Origin: CANLBN01 sp965230205
Lineage (GTDB): Bacteria > Pseudomonadota > Gammaproteobacteria > Pseudomonadales > Cellvibrionaceae
Assembly (NCBI GenBank): GCA_965230205.1
Contig: OZ245996.1
Coordinates: forward strand, 4,315,979 to 4,379,978
Reading direction: 5' to 3'
Length of the DNA stretch: 64,000 nt
The notes under the pieces are model-generated. The model saw only the letters and a list, made by a program, of their open reading frames with translations. It was not told the DNA's origin and did not search any database. Shown here piece by piece: positions 36,275 through 44,407 of this stretch (position 1 is the first letter of the stretch; each line of letters opens with the position of its first letter). Both the position numbers and the translations under genes were made by a program.

Positions 36275-37327
36275 CTATCCATAACAACGCTCAATTAAAA
36301 ATGGGGCAATTTTATCCAGCGATAGAACATAGTTGGCTGCGCCTTGCTCTATGGCCACTCTTGGCATACCCCAGACAACGGAACTCGCTTCATCCTGAGC
36401 AACAGTCACTGCACCACTAGCCTTTACTTTTTCCATACCCGCTGCACCATCGACTCCCATACCAGTAAGTAATACCGCAATGGTTCGCCCTTGAATATAT
36501 TCTGCAACAGATTCGAATAGCACATCGACAGCTGGACGATGACGATTAACTGGATCTGAATCTTCACAATGCCCTAAAATTCTCCCTCCGCTTGTACGCA
36601 CAGCCAAATGTTGGTTACCATTTGCCACATAAATATTATTAGGCAACAGCTCCCTATCAGCACCAATAAACTCAATAACATTGGCTTCAAGCATGCTATT
36701 CAGTCGGCTGGAATAGGACGTGGTAAACCCAGCTGGCATATGTTGCACAATGACAATCGGCGGCATTTCCTTTGGTAATTCTGCTAACAAATGCTTGGTT
36801 GCTTCAACGCCACCAGTTGATGCTCCAATAGCAATTAAGCCGATTTCATCTTTTAACGTTTTTTTACCAACACCAGGCTTAAATGGCACGACATTGCTGG
36901 TTTTTTTCTCGGTAAAAGCCGCTATATTCGCTTTTGCTGCAATTCGTATTTTGGTCACAATATCATTTGCCAATGCCGGAAGCTCTTCAGCGACGGATAT
37001 TTTGGGCTTTGCAATATAGTCGACCGCACCTAATTCAAGTGCTTGTAGTGTAACGTCAGAACCTTTATCCGTTAGTGTTGAAATCATAACAACTGGCATA
37101 GGCCGTAAACGCATCAGGTTTTTTAGGAATGTAATGCCGTCCATTCTAGGCATTTCAACATCCAAAGTAATTACATCAGGATTGAGCTGTTTGATTTTTT
37201 CACGCGCATCATAAGGGTCGGCTGATGTGCCTATTACCTCAAGAAATTCACTGTCATTAATAATTTCTGATAGTAGATTTCTAATCAGTGCTGAATCATC
37301 GACAATAAGTACTGTAATCTTTTTCAC
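36275..37327 (-). CDS. cheB: chemotaxis methylesterase CheB
   Basis: About 350 residues. I chose the GTG at 37327, 5 nt after GAGG and 7 bp past the cheD stop; the frame open to 37372 only overlaps cheD. The receiver domain has Asp56 (VITLDVEMPRMDG), followed by a linker and a CheB methylesterase domain with the catalytic Ser in GASTGGVEA, His in VQHMPAGF and Asp in TGMGVDGAAGM. It removes methyl groups from, or deamidates, receptor glutamates when phosphorylated by CheA, giving adaptation together with CheR and CheD. Confidence 0.95.
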   Translation of the reverse strand: MKKITVLIVDDSALIRNLLSEIINDSEFLEVIGTSADPYDAREKIKQLNPDVITLDVEMPRMDGITFLKNLMRLRPMPVVMISTLTDKGSDVTLQALELGAVDYIAKPKISVAEELPALANDIVTKIRIAAKANIAAFTEKKTSNVVPFKPGVGKKTLKDEIGLIAIGASTGGVEATKHLLAELPKEMPPIVIVQHMPAGFTTSYSSRLNSMLEANVIEFIGADRELLPNNIYVANGNQHLAVRTSGGRILGHCEDSDPVNRHRPAVDVLFESVAEYIQGRTIAVLLTGMGVDGAAGMEKVKASGAVTVAQDEASSVVWGMPRVAIEQGAANYVLSLDKIAPFLIERCYG

Positions 37328-37334
37328 TTTCACC

Positions 37335-37955
37335 TCAAAAGAGATCAATATCACCAGAAACTGGTTCAACATTGATAGTCTTGCTATAAGCTTTTTCTCG
37401 TGCCGCCAATGTTGTATCGGCAGAATCTCTAATTCGTTTCATCCAGGCTCGGCCGCTTAGCGGGTCAAATAATACTTTTCTTGGATAAACATCACCTAAA
37501 TCTTGAGAAATTAATTTTAAACCTTCTGTTTTGACATAATCCAAAACAAAATTTGCATTCCTTTCACCTACATTACCTAAGCCTTCCAGTATTTTTCCAC
37601 CACCAAAAAGCTTAACTTGAAAATCTTCTTTCTCTCCGCCATGTTTCAACAGCTCATTAATCAAGTATTCCATGGCATAGTTACCATAGCGGGCTGCATC
37701 TGTTGGCACATCTCCCCATGTTACATCTGTGTCATCTTTATCTGTTGCCGGCAGCATAAAGTGATTCATACCACCGACTTTATGTTTTTCATCCCATATG
37801 CAGGCAGCAATACAAGAACCTAATGTGGTCGAAATGTATTCATTATCATTTGTATAATAATATTCCCCTGGAAGTATTTTTATACAATATGCGTTGCGCG
37901 CCTTATCCCAGTAACGAGCAACAGCTTTACCTTCCTTTTCTACGCCTATATGCAT
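37335..37955 (-). CDS. cheD: chemoreceptor glutamine deamidase CheD
   Basis: 206 residues. The catalytic Cys is in TTLGSCIAACIWD and the conserved His in GGMNHFMLP; LFGGGKIL and VGERNANF are also family-typical. CheD converts specific receptor glutamines to methylatable glutamates. It lies 3 bp downstream of cheR and overlaps the cheB upstream region. An extended C-terminus ends in SGDIDLF, close to the EGDIELF end of the receptor-like gene after cheB. CheC, the usual partner, is absent. Confidence 0.95.
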   Translation of the reverse strand: MHIGVEKEGKAVARYWDKARNAYCIKILPGEYYYTNDNEYISTTLGSCIAACIWDEKHKVGGMNHFMLPATDKDDTDVTWGDVPTDAARYGNYAMEYLINELLKHGGEKEDFQVKLFGGGKILEGLGNVGERNANFVLDYVKTEGLKLISQDLGDVYPRKVLFDPLSGRAWMKRIRDSADTTLAAREKAYSKTINVEPVSGDIDLF

Positions 37956-37958
37956 AAT

Positions 37959-38780
37959 CTAATTCAACTTCTTTCGGTAGACGGTTTTTCCAAGCTGTTC
38001 AAAATCATCACTGCCTTTTAGAACAGACTCACTATGACCTAACATCAGTACGCCATTAGGCTCCAATACATCATAAAATCGTTCAACGACCTTCTCTTGT
38101 GTGGGCTTATCAAAATAAATTAATACATTGCGGCAGAAAATAACATCAAACTTACCCTTCATAGGCCATGGGCCTAGCAAATTTAACTTATTAAACGTAA
38201 GCGGTTTTTTAAGTTCAGGTTTCACTGAGTATTTTCCTGAACCGATATCATCAAACCATGTTTTTTTAAGTGAAGAAGAGAGATCTTTAATCCTATCGTA
38301 ACTATAGATGCCAGCTTTTGCTGTTTTGATAACGTCTGTATCAAGGTCAGTTGCTAAGATTTTTGCATCTAATTGTCGAAGCCTATCTCCCATTGATTCC
38401 AATAATGTGATTGAAAGGCTATAAGGCTCTTCACCAGTAGAGCTAGCTGATGACCATATTCTTAGGCGTTGTTTCCCTTCTTTGATAAATCCAGGAAAGA
38501 ATTCTTCTTTAAGATAATCGAAATGATGGTTTTCACGAAAAAATGAGGTGAGATTTGTCGTGACCGCATTGGTAAAGCTTACCATTTCATCCTTGGCATC
38601 TGAGCGCAATATATTACAGTAGTCACTCACAGCATCGATATTAAGATCACGCATTCTTCGAGACAGTCTTCGCTGAATCATTTCTTTTTTGTGATCAGCA
38701 ACAACGATTCCTGTTTCGTCATAAATCAACTGCTGTATAAACTTAAAATCTCTAGTACTAAGAGAACTACTGGCTATCAT
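37959..38780 (-). CDS. cheR: chemotaxis protein methyltransferase CheR
   Basis: About 273 residues from the ATG at 38780, with GGAAAAG just before it; an in-frame TTG at 38792 would add four residues. An N-terminal helical domain (about 1-80; RRLSRRM) and a SAM-binding domain follow, with IWSSASSTGEEPYS, ATDLDTDVI, FDVIFCRNVLIYFD and LGHSESV. It methylates receptor glutamates using SAM. The receptor at 29967-33053 carries a matching C-terminal pentapeptide, so the tethered mode of action is likely. Confidence 0.95.
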   Translation of the reverse strand: MIASSSLSTRDFKFIQQLIYDETGIVVADHKKEMIQRRLSRRMRDLNIDAVSDYCNILRSDAKDEMVSFTNAVTTNLTSFFRENHHFDYLKEEFFPGFIKEGKQRLRIWSSASSTGEEPYSLSITLLESMGDRLRQLDAKILATDLDTDVIKTAKAGIYSYDRIKDLSSSLKKTWFDDIGSGKYSVKPELKKPLTFNKLNLLGPWPMKGKFDVIFCRNVLIYFDKPTQEKVVERFYDVLEPNGVLMLGHSESVLKGSDDFEQLGKTVYRKKLN

Positions 38781-38836
38781 CAACTTTTCCAATTACGGCT
38801 TGAAATCAGGGTTTATATTCTCACTACAGTTAGCGA

Positions 38837-39322
38837 TTAAGAAGCCATTTTATTTAAGCTACCCGATATCTGATATAACTCTTTAACATCAAGCAATTTG
38901 ATGGCATCAAGAATAACAATGATTTTTTCGTCAATTGTTGCCATACCATGAACAAATCGATTATCAATTTCTGAGCCAAAATCAGGTGATTCTTTTATAT
39001 CTTTACTCGAAAAATTATACACATCAGAAACTGCATCAACGACAACACCAACAATGATTGATTTATCATCAATTGCTTGCTTCAGCACAATCACTACGGT
39101 ATTTTCATTGTATTCTATTGGCGACTTATTAAGCCGCTGGCGTAGATCAACAATCGGAACAATTACCCCACGTAAATTAATTACACCTTTAATATAGTCA
39201 GGTGTATTTGGCATATCCGTTACTGTGGACCATACCCGGATTTCCTGAACAGCAAGGATGCTTACGCCAAACTCTTCGTTATCAAGAATAAATGTTAAAT
39301 ATTCATTTGTTGGATCAGACAT
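38837..39322 (-). CDS. cheW: CheW coupling protein (second copy)
   Basis: 161 residues, one CheW domain behind a GAGGA ribosome site. It has the family pattern EYLTFILDNEEFGVSILAVQEI, with INLRGVIVPIVDLR and VVVDAVSDV; the latter are conserved for contact with CheA and receptors. It links receptors to CheA. A second CheW lies 9 bp upstream; the two differ in their N- and C-terminal ends, which may give different receptor preference. Confidence 0.93.
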   Translation of the reverse strand: MSDPTNEYLTFILDNEEFGVSILAVQEIRVWSTVTDMPNTPDYIKGVINLRGVIVPIVDLRQRLNKSPIEYNENTVVIVLKQAIDDKSIIVGVVVDAVSDVYNFSSKDIKESPDFGSEIDNRFVHGMATIDEKIIVILDAIKLLDVKELYQISGSLNKMAS

Positions 39323-39331
39323 AATTTATCC

Positions 39332-39847
39332 TCAATCATCCATCGATAATAATTGTGATACATCGAGAATAGTGACTACATTCTCATCGTTATTGACCAT
39401 ACCTTGAATATAATTAACGGGCACGGTTCGATCGAAATCTGGTGCAGAGTTTATTTCTTCATCTCTTACATTAAGCACGTCGGATACAGCATCAACAATA
39501 AAACCGACTGTACGCTCCCCTACTTCAGTTTTTCCGGATAAAATAATAACTACCGTTGTCGGTAAATAGGTCGGCTCACCCACATTAAAGCGAATACGCA
39601 GATCAATAATCGGAACAATTGTGCCTCGAAGATTAACAACGCCTTTTACATACGCTGGGGAATTAGGAACAATTGTCGCGTCATCCCAGCCGCTGATTTC
39701 TTTCACAGAAAGAATATTTACCCCATAAGATTCATGCCCTAAATCAAAGGTCAGATATTGCTCACCGTTGGCAATAAAGTTATCTTCTGTATCGATATCT
39801 TCATCACCAACCTTTTCAATTTTGTCTACATCAATTTGTGCATTCAT
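39332..39847 (-). CDS. cheW: CheW coupling protein (first copy)
   Basis: 171 residues with a CheW domain after an acidic N-terminal extension (about 1-28, rich in Asp and Glu). Motifs VNLRGTIVPIIDLR and GFIVDAVSDV are conserved. It couples CheA to receptors. It lies between cheA and the other cheW in the same operon; the acidic extension distinguishes it from its neighbour. Confidence 0.93.
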   Translation of the reverse strand: MNAQIDVDKIEKVGDEDIDTEDNFIANGEQYLTFDLGHESYGVNILSVKEISGWDDATIVPNSPAYVKGVVNLRGTIVPIIDLRIRFNVGEPTYLPTTVVIILSGKTEVGERTVGFIVDAVSDVLNVRDEEINSAPDFDRTVPVNYIQGMVNNDENVVTILDVSQLLSMDD

Positions 39848-39909
39848 GAGATCGAGTATCTCTTAGTTAACAAATGGTTAATAAGTAATTAATAATAATT
39901 AATCGAAAA

Positions 39910-42006
39910 TTATGCAGCGTGTTGACCGTCATTAGGCAAACGCCTGGCTGACATGTTAATTAATCCTGGTATATCAATAATCATGGCAACAGAGCCGTCA
40001 CCTAGAATTGTTGCACCGGAAATTCCATTAATTCTTTTGTAATTGGCTTCCAAGCTCTTAATTACAACTTGTTGTTGTGCTAGAAGATCATCCACGAGAA
40101 GTCCAACCTTACAACCATCACCTTCAACAACAACCAATAATCTATCGTCTAAACCTGTATCATCTGTCTCGATACCAAATTCCTTATTCATCGCAATAAT
40201 AGGAACGTTGTCTTCACGCAGTCGATAAACTTTCATATTGCCTGAAACGTTTTTGACTAACTCAGGCTTAATCTGTAGTGACTCAACGATAGCGATAAGA
40301 GGAATAATATAAACTTCTTGGCCAACCCTTATTAGCTGACCATCAAGAATAGCGAGGGTTAATGGCAGATGTACACGGAAGACTGAGCCTTTGCCTTTTT
40401 CCGATTCAATTTCAATACGACCGCCCAGCGCTTTAATATTTCGCCTCACCACATCCATACCGACACCGCGACCAGATATATCACTGACTGATTCTGCGGT
40501 AGAAAATCCTGGTTCGAAAATTAATTCATAGATTTGTTGGTCCGTCATACCGTTCGTATCACTGACAACACCTTTCTCTACCGCTTTGGAGGCAATAACA
40601 GCGGCGTCGATGCCTTTGCCATCATCCGCAATTTCGATAACGATATTGCCACCCTTATGGAAGGCATCCAGTTTTATGGTGCCCTCTTCTGGTTTACCGG
40701 CAGCTATGCGTTCTTCAGCAGATTCAATGCCATGGTCAATCGCATTACGTACCAAATGAACCAAAGGGTCACTGATTTTTTCCATGACGGTCTTATCTAG
40801 TTCCGTCGTTTCACCATGGATTTGTAGATCCACTTTTTTTCCAATTTTCACTGAAAGGTCGCGAATCATGCGTGGGAAACGATTGAAAGCAAAACTGATT
40901 GGCAACATGCGAATACGCATGACATTTTCTTGCAATTCTTTCGTATTTTGTAAAAGTTGATCCAAGCCACTAGAAAGACGTTCAATTTTATCCATGTCAA
41001 AATTATTGCCTAATTCTGACAACATGGATTGAGTAATCACCAACTCTCCAACAAGGTTGATCAGGTTATCAACTTTATCAATACCTACTCGAATAGAGGA
41101 TGTTGCTGGTGCAGCTGCAGGCGCTTTTTTTCCAGCTGCGGCAGGTTTTGCTTGAGGCGTGGATTCGGGTTTGCTGTTTGTTTCGGCTTCGGCGGATTTT
41201 GCTTCGGTGTTAACTTCTTCCGTTTTTTCTATCTTTGTTTCAGTTTCAGAAGCCTGTGAGCTTTTCTCCGTAATCGTAAGTTTACATTCATCAATAACCC
41301 ACTCAAAAACTTCCTCAATATCACCTTTGTCACTTTCTGTTGTGAGCTCGATATTCCAACTTAGGTAGCATTCATCAGCCGTTAACAAATTAACATCAGG
41401 CATTGAATCGATATTTGCAGCTGCTTTGAATTCACCCATCTGCTCTAGCTGACGGAATAACCTGATCGGCTCATTACCTGTCATAAGCACATTAGATTCA
41501 GGAATAAACTCAATGGCCCATGTTCGGCTTTTATTTGCCTCTGCTGTTGTTTCATCTTCCGCTGAAATAGCCTTATCACCTACATCCTCAGCTTTACCAG
41601 TACTATCTCCACTACCACCATTTAGCATGGCTTCATAAATGGCAACTAATGGTTTAGATATTTCTGTGTCCAGAGGCTGCTTGGTTTGCAAACTATCAAA
41701 CCAGACTCTTAAGCAATCGCAGGATTTTAATAAGGCATCGACAAGCTCTGCCGTTAATTCTCGATCTCCATCACGAACCTCATCCAGCAACGTTTCCATA
41801 AGATGAGTAAATTCTGTCACTTCAGTAAAACCAAAAGTACCACTACCACCTTTAATTGAGTGAGCAGCCCTAAAAATACTATTGATAACTTCAGGATCCA
41901 CATCGGCATCAACATTAATTTCAACCAAAGCTTGTTCTACTACATCAAGATTTTCCAGACTTTCCTCAAAGAAGACCTGATGAAATTGTTCGAGATCAAT
42001 CGACAT
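39910..42006 (-). CDS. cheA: chemotaxis histidine kinase CheA
   Basis: 698 residues. P1 HPt domain with phosphorylated His49 (FRAAHSIKGGSGTFG); a middle domain (about 165-260) that probably docks the response regulators, followed by a Glu/Lys/Pro/Ala linker; dimerisation helices (about 305-370); ATPase domain with HLVRNAIDHGIE, IADDGKGID and GRGVGMDVVRRN; C-terminal CheW-like P5 domain (about 550-685). A GGGG ribosome site precedes the ATG. It phosphorylates CheY (42029-42391) and CheB of the same operon and possibly the extra receivers at 15565-17578. Confidence 0.96.
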   Translation of the reverse strand: MSIDLEQFHQVFFEESLENLDVVEQALVEINVDADVDPEVINSIFRAAHSIKGGSGTFGFTEVTEFTHLMETLLDEVRDGDRELTAELVDALLKSCDCLRVWFDSLQTKQPLDTEISKPLVAIYEAMLNGGSGDSTGKAEDVGDKAISAEDETTAEANKSRTWAIEFIPESNVLMTGNEPIRLFRQLEQMGEFKAAANIDSMPDVNLLTADECYLSWNIELTTESDKGDIEEVFEWVIDECKLTITEKSSQASETETKIEKTEEVNTEAKSAEAETNSKPESTPQAKPAAAGKKAPAAAPATSSIRVGIDKVDNLINLVGELVITQSMLSELGNNFDMDKIERLSSGLDQLLQNTKELQENVMRIRMLPISFAFNRFPRMIRDLSVKIGKKVDLQIHGETTELDKTVMEKISDPLVHLVRNAIDHGIESAEERIAAGKPEEGTIKLDAFHKGGNIVIEIADDGKGIDAAVIASKAVEKGVVSDTNGMTDQQIYELIFEPGFSTAESVSDISGRGVGMDVVRRNIKALGGRIEIESEKGKGSVFRVHLPLTLAILDGQLIRVGQEVYIIPLIAIVESLQIKPELVKNVSGNMKVYRLREDNVPIIAMNKEFGIETDDTGLDDRLLVVVEGDGCKVGLLVDDLLAQQQVVIKSLEANYKRINGISGATILGDGSVAMIIDIPGLINMSARRLPNDGQHAA

Positions 42007-42028
42007 ATAATGCCCCTATATTTTGCTT

Positions 42029-42391
42029 CTAGCCTAAAACACGATCGACAGTCGTTAATAATTTTGCAGGATTAAAAGGTTTAACTAACCACCCTGTCGC
42101 TCCAGCGTCTTTGCCTGCTGCCTTTTTGTCACCAGCCGATTCTGTGGTTAACAACAAAATAGGGGTATAGGTATATTTCGATAAAGAACGCAGCTCTTTA
42201 ACCAGTGTAATGCCGTCCATCACAGGCATATTAAGATCTGTGATGACTGCATCGAAGCTATCGGACTTTGCTATGTCTAATGCTACTTGGCCATTTTCTG
42301 CATCTTTCACGTTATGACCTGCCGATGATAATGTTGCCATCACCATATTTCTCATAGATGCCGAATCATCTACAACCAGTACTTGTGCCAT
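42029..42391 (-). CDS. cheY: CheY response regulator
   Basis: 120 residues, a lone receiver domain with Asp8-Asp9, phosphoacceptor Asp52 (VITDLNMPVMDG), Thr82/Thr83 and Lys104-Pro. It lies directly upstream of cheA and is the natural phosphorylation target of CheA. Whether it binds a flagellar switch cannot be decided, since no flagellar genes are in the window. Confidence 0.94.
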   Translation of the reverse strand: MAQVLVVDDSASMRNMVMATLSSAGHNVKDAENGQVALDIAKSDSFDAVITDLNMPVMDGITLVKELRSLSKYTYTPILLLTTESAGDKKAAGKDAGATGWLVKPFNPAKLLTTVDRVLG

Positions 42392-42485
42392 GCTTTTCTC
42401 CTACTGTGTGTTCTAGGTATTACTATGTTTAATGCTACTTAACTGTTATTTATCCGTGATTTAACGTTGAATAATTCTGAGTACC

Positions 42486-42767
42486 CTAATCAAAAGCCAT
42501 ATGAGATGTCAGGCCGAGTGTATTCGCTGCCTGAACTAATGCTTCTGAGGGCTTATCCCAAGATAGTGACCCGTCAACCTTTTTCAGCTCGCTGGACAAA
42601 GCGACGATGACTTGCAAGCCTGCTGTATCGACTTTTTCAACTGCATCTGCAGTCAACTTAATCTCAGAAGAGTCTTCCAAGGCTGCGAGTATCTTCTGAT
42701 GTAATTCTGTTGCATGGGAGATTGTTAGTGCATCACCACAATCTACAACCGTTGCTTTGGCCGTCAT
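42486..42767 (-). CDS. STAS-domain protein at the head of the chemosensory operon
   Basis: 93 residues, one STAS domain. KVDTAGLQVIVAL carries Thr48 at the site that is normally a phosphorylated Ser/Thr in anti-anti-sigma proteins. STAS proteins at the start of che operons are common in alternative chemosensory clusters and in several gammaproteobacteria. It is 94 bp upstream of cheY on the same strand and is likely the first gene of the operon. It may be a second substrate of the phosphatase-kinase at 33247-34941. Confidence 0.88.
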   Translation of the reverse strand: MTAKATVVDCGDALTISHATELHQKILAALEDSSEIKLTADAVEKVDTAGLQVIVALSSELKKVDGSLSWDKPSEALVQAANTLGLTSHMAFD

Positions 42768-43274
42768 AAAACCACCTGTAAATGGAGCTATATCAATAAG
42801 TGAATACTTTGAGTGTAGATAGAAAGAATTGTATTCGCCAACTATCCGATAGGAATTTTTGATCGGCGCCTAATTCAGCAATAGTTATGCAATATGAGTA
42901 GCGATTATTGCTTTATTAGTCATCTTGGTTATAGATAAGGGTATTTTTGTTATTGTTTTACCATTGAAAGTAATTATCTACTAATTTTTATATCAATAAG
43001 TTAAAAGAGCATGGCACTCTTTTTCACCCCGGTCATTTGACCAAGTTTTTAGTGTTACTCTACGAAATATTTTGTGTATTGATGAGAATAATAGAAATAG
43101 CTAGGAAGAAAGAGAAAATATTTATGAATGTTTTAACGGTATTAGCATGACTTTGGTAGTATAAAACTACCACTAACCTTCATGTAGAGTCATCAAAAAT
43201 GACTATGCAATTTAAATTTGCACAATCATTTTTATAACGAATATTTTAAATCGGCAGGGTATGATGAACATTAA
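42768..43274. other. non-coding stretch upstream of the chemosensory operon
   Basis: About 500 bp between the first gene of the signalling block and the end of the formate dehydrogenase operon. It should contain the chemosensory promoter, which I could not pin down. A small perfect hairpin (TGGTAGT 43154-43160 / ACTACCA 43166-43172, loop ATAAA) lies about 100 bp past the fdsD stop. No gene is visible. Confidence 0.4.
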
Positions 43275-43544
43275 TTAAAGCTGTGCTCGAATCTGCTTTA
43301 ATGCTTTAGTCGCAGTAGGGTTTAATTCATCAGCAGAAGTCTCAATATTAGCACACACTTTCTCGCGCATTGGACGTGCCCAGAACATACTGATATGAGT
43401 CACCACTCGATCAACGGCATCATCCTCAGAGACACCAACCCCAATATTAGACGCAATCTGGTTAGCCATTTTTATCAGGTGGCCTAATTCATTTGTACTC
43501 ACAAAAAATTCCTCACTAACTATTTGCTGATGATTGGTTGCCAT
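43275..43544 (-). CDS. fdsD: formate dehydrogenase delta subunit
   Basis: 89 residues. Family features are LIKMANQIASNIG near the N-terminus and DRVVTHISMFWARPMREKV in the middle. FdsD is a small cytoplasmic protein needed for full activity of soluble NAD-dependent formate dehydrogenases. It is the last gene of the fds operon and its start overlaps the 3' end of fdhD by 29 bp. Confidence 0.9.
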   Translation of the reverse strand: MATNHQQIVSEEFFVSTNELGHLIKMANQIASNIGVGVSEDDAVDRVVTHISMFWARPMREKVCANIETSADELNPTATKALKQIRAQL

Positions 43545-44376
43545 TAGATTGACAATAAATTAATTGTCGACCTGGTCTAACAAAACCAATCAAGTTCATT
43601 TGTGCTTCTAACGCAAGGTCTATTGCCATACCTGTAGGTGCAGAGGCAGCTACCAATGTACTAATAGATTGCCTGGCAGTCTTATACACCATTTCGTAAC
43701 TTGCGCGACTGGAAACAATGACAAATCCATCGTCCTTATTCATTTTTTTATAGGCTAGTGCACCTAATAATTTATCCAATGCATTGTGGCGACCAACATC
43801 TTCTCGTAAGAGCATTATTTGCCCATCATTATTGGCAAAAGCCGATGCATGCACTGCACCACACTGTGACTGTAGAACTTGTTGTTCTTGCAATTGTTTT
43901 ATTGCGGCGGCTACAGCATCGTAACTGGGTAATTGTCTATTTTCAGACGTGTTTTTATCTTTGCAGATTTTTTCAACGGCAGGTTTAACTGCTTCTAATG
44001 ATTCCAAGCCACAAATACCACAGCCAGAACGACCACTTAACTGACGGCGACGCTGCTTAAGTTGCATAAAAACAGAACTGGCAATATCCATTTGCAATTC
44101 ATAGCCCAGATCAGACTGAACAATATCGACACCTTTTAGCTGGCTGGGCTTTTCAATAATGCCTTCGGTTAAACTAAACCCTAAAGCAAAGTCAGCCAAA
44201 TCTAAAGGCGTTGCCATCATCACTGCGTGGCTAATACCGTTATAAACCATTGCCACTGCTTTTTCTTCGGCAATATTGTCATCTTTCAGTTGAGAGCCAT
44301 CCGGCCCACGTACTAACAAAGAATGTATACGTGTACCGCTATCTATGGAGTTATCATCTATCAACTTTCGTTTCAT
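43516..44376 (-). CDS. fdhD: FdhD sulfurtransferase for formate dehydrogenase maturation
   Basis: 286 residues. FdhD passes sulfur from a cysteine desulfurase to the molybdenum cofactor before insertion into formate dehydrogenase. The active cysteines are Cys119 and Cys122 (SGRSGCGICGLE). Other family blocks are GVDIVQ, AVHASAFA, REDVGRHNALDKLLG and SSRASYEMVYK. It lies between fdsA and fdsD, as is common for these operons. Confidence 0.95.
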   Translation of the reverse strand: MKRKLIDDNSIDSGTRIHSLLVRGPDGSQLKDDNIAEEKAVAMVYNGISHAVMMATPLDLADFALGFSLTEGIIEKPSQLKGVDIVQSDLGYELQMDIASSVFMQLKQRRRQLSGRSGCGICGLESLEAVKPAVEKICKDKNTSENRQLPSYDAVAAAIKQLQEQQVLQSQCGAVHASAFANNDGQIMLLREDVGRHNALDKLLGALAYKKMNKDDGFVIVSSRASYEMVYKTARQSISTLVAASAPTGMAIDLALEAQMNLIGFVRPGRQLIYCQSNGNQSSANS

Positions 44377-44407
44377 CGCTTAAGTTATGCTAACTATGCT
44401 ATGTAAA

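Noticed and set aside
43154..43172. Terminator of the fds operon
   Set aside because: The hairpin is only 7 bp, about 100 bp past the stop, and lacks a T-run in the right direction; recorded only as a hairpin.
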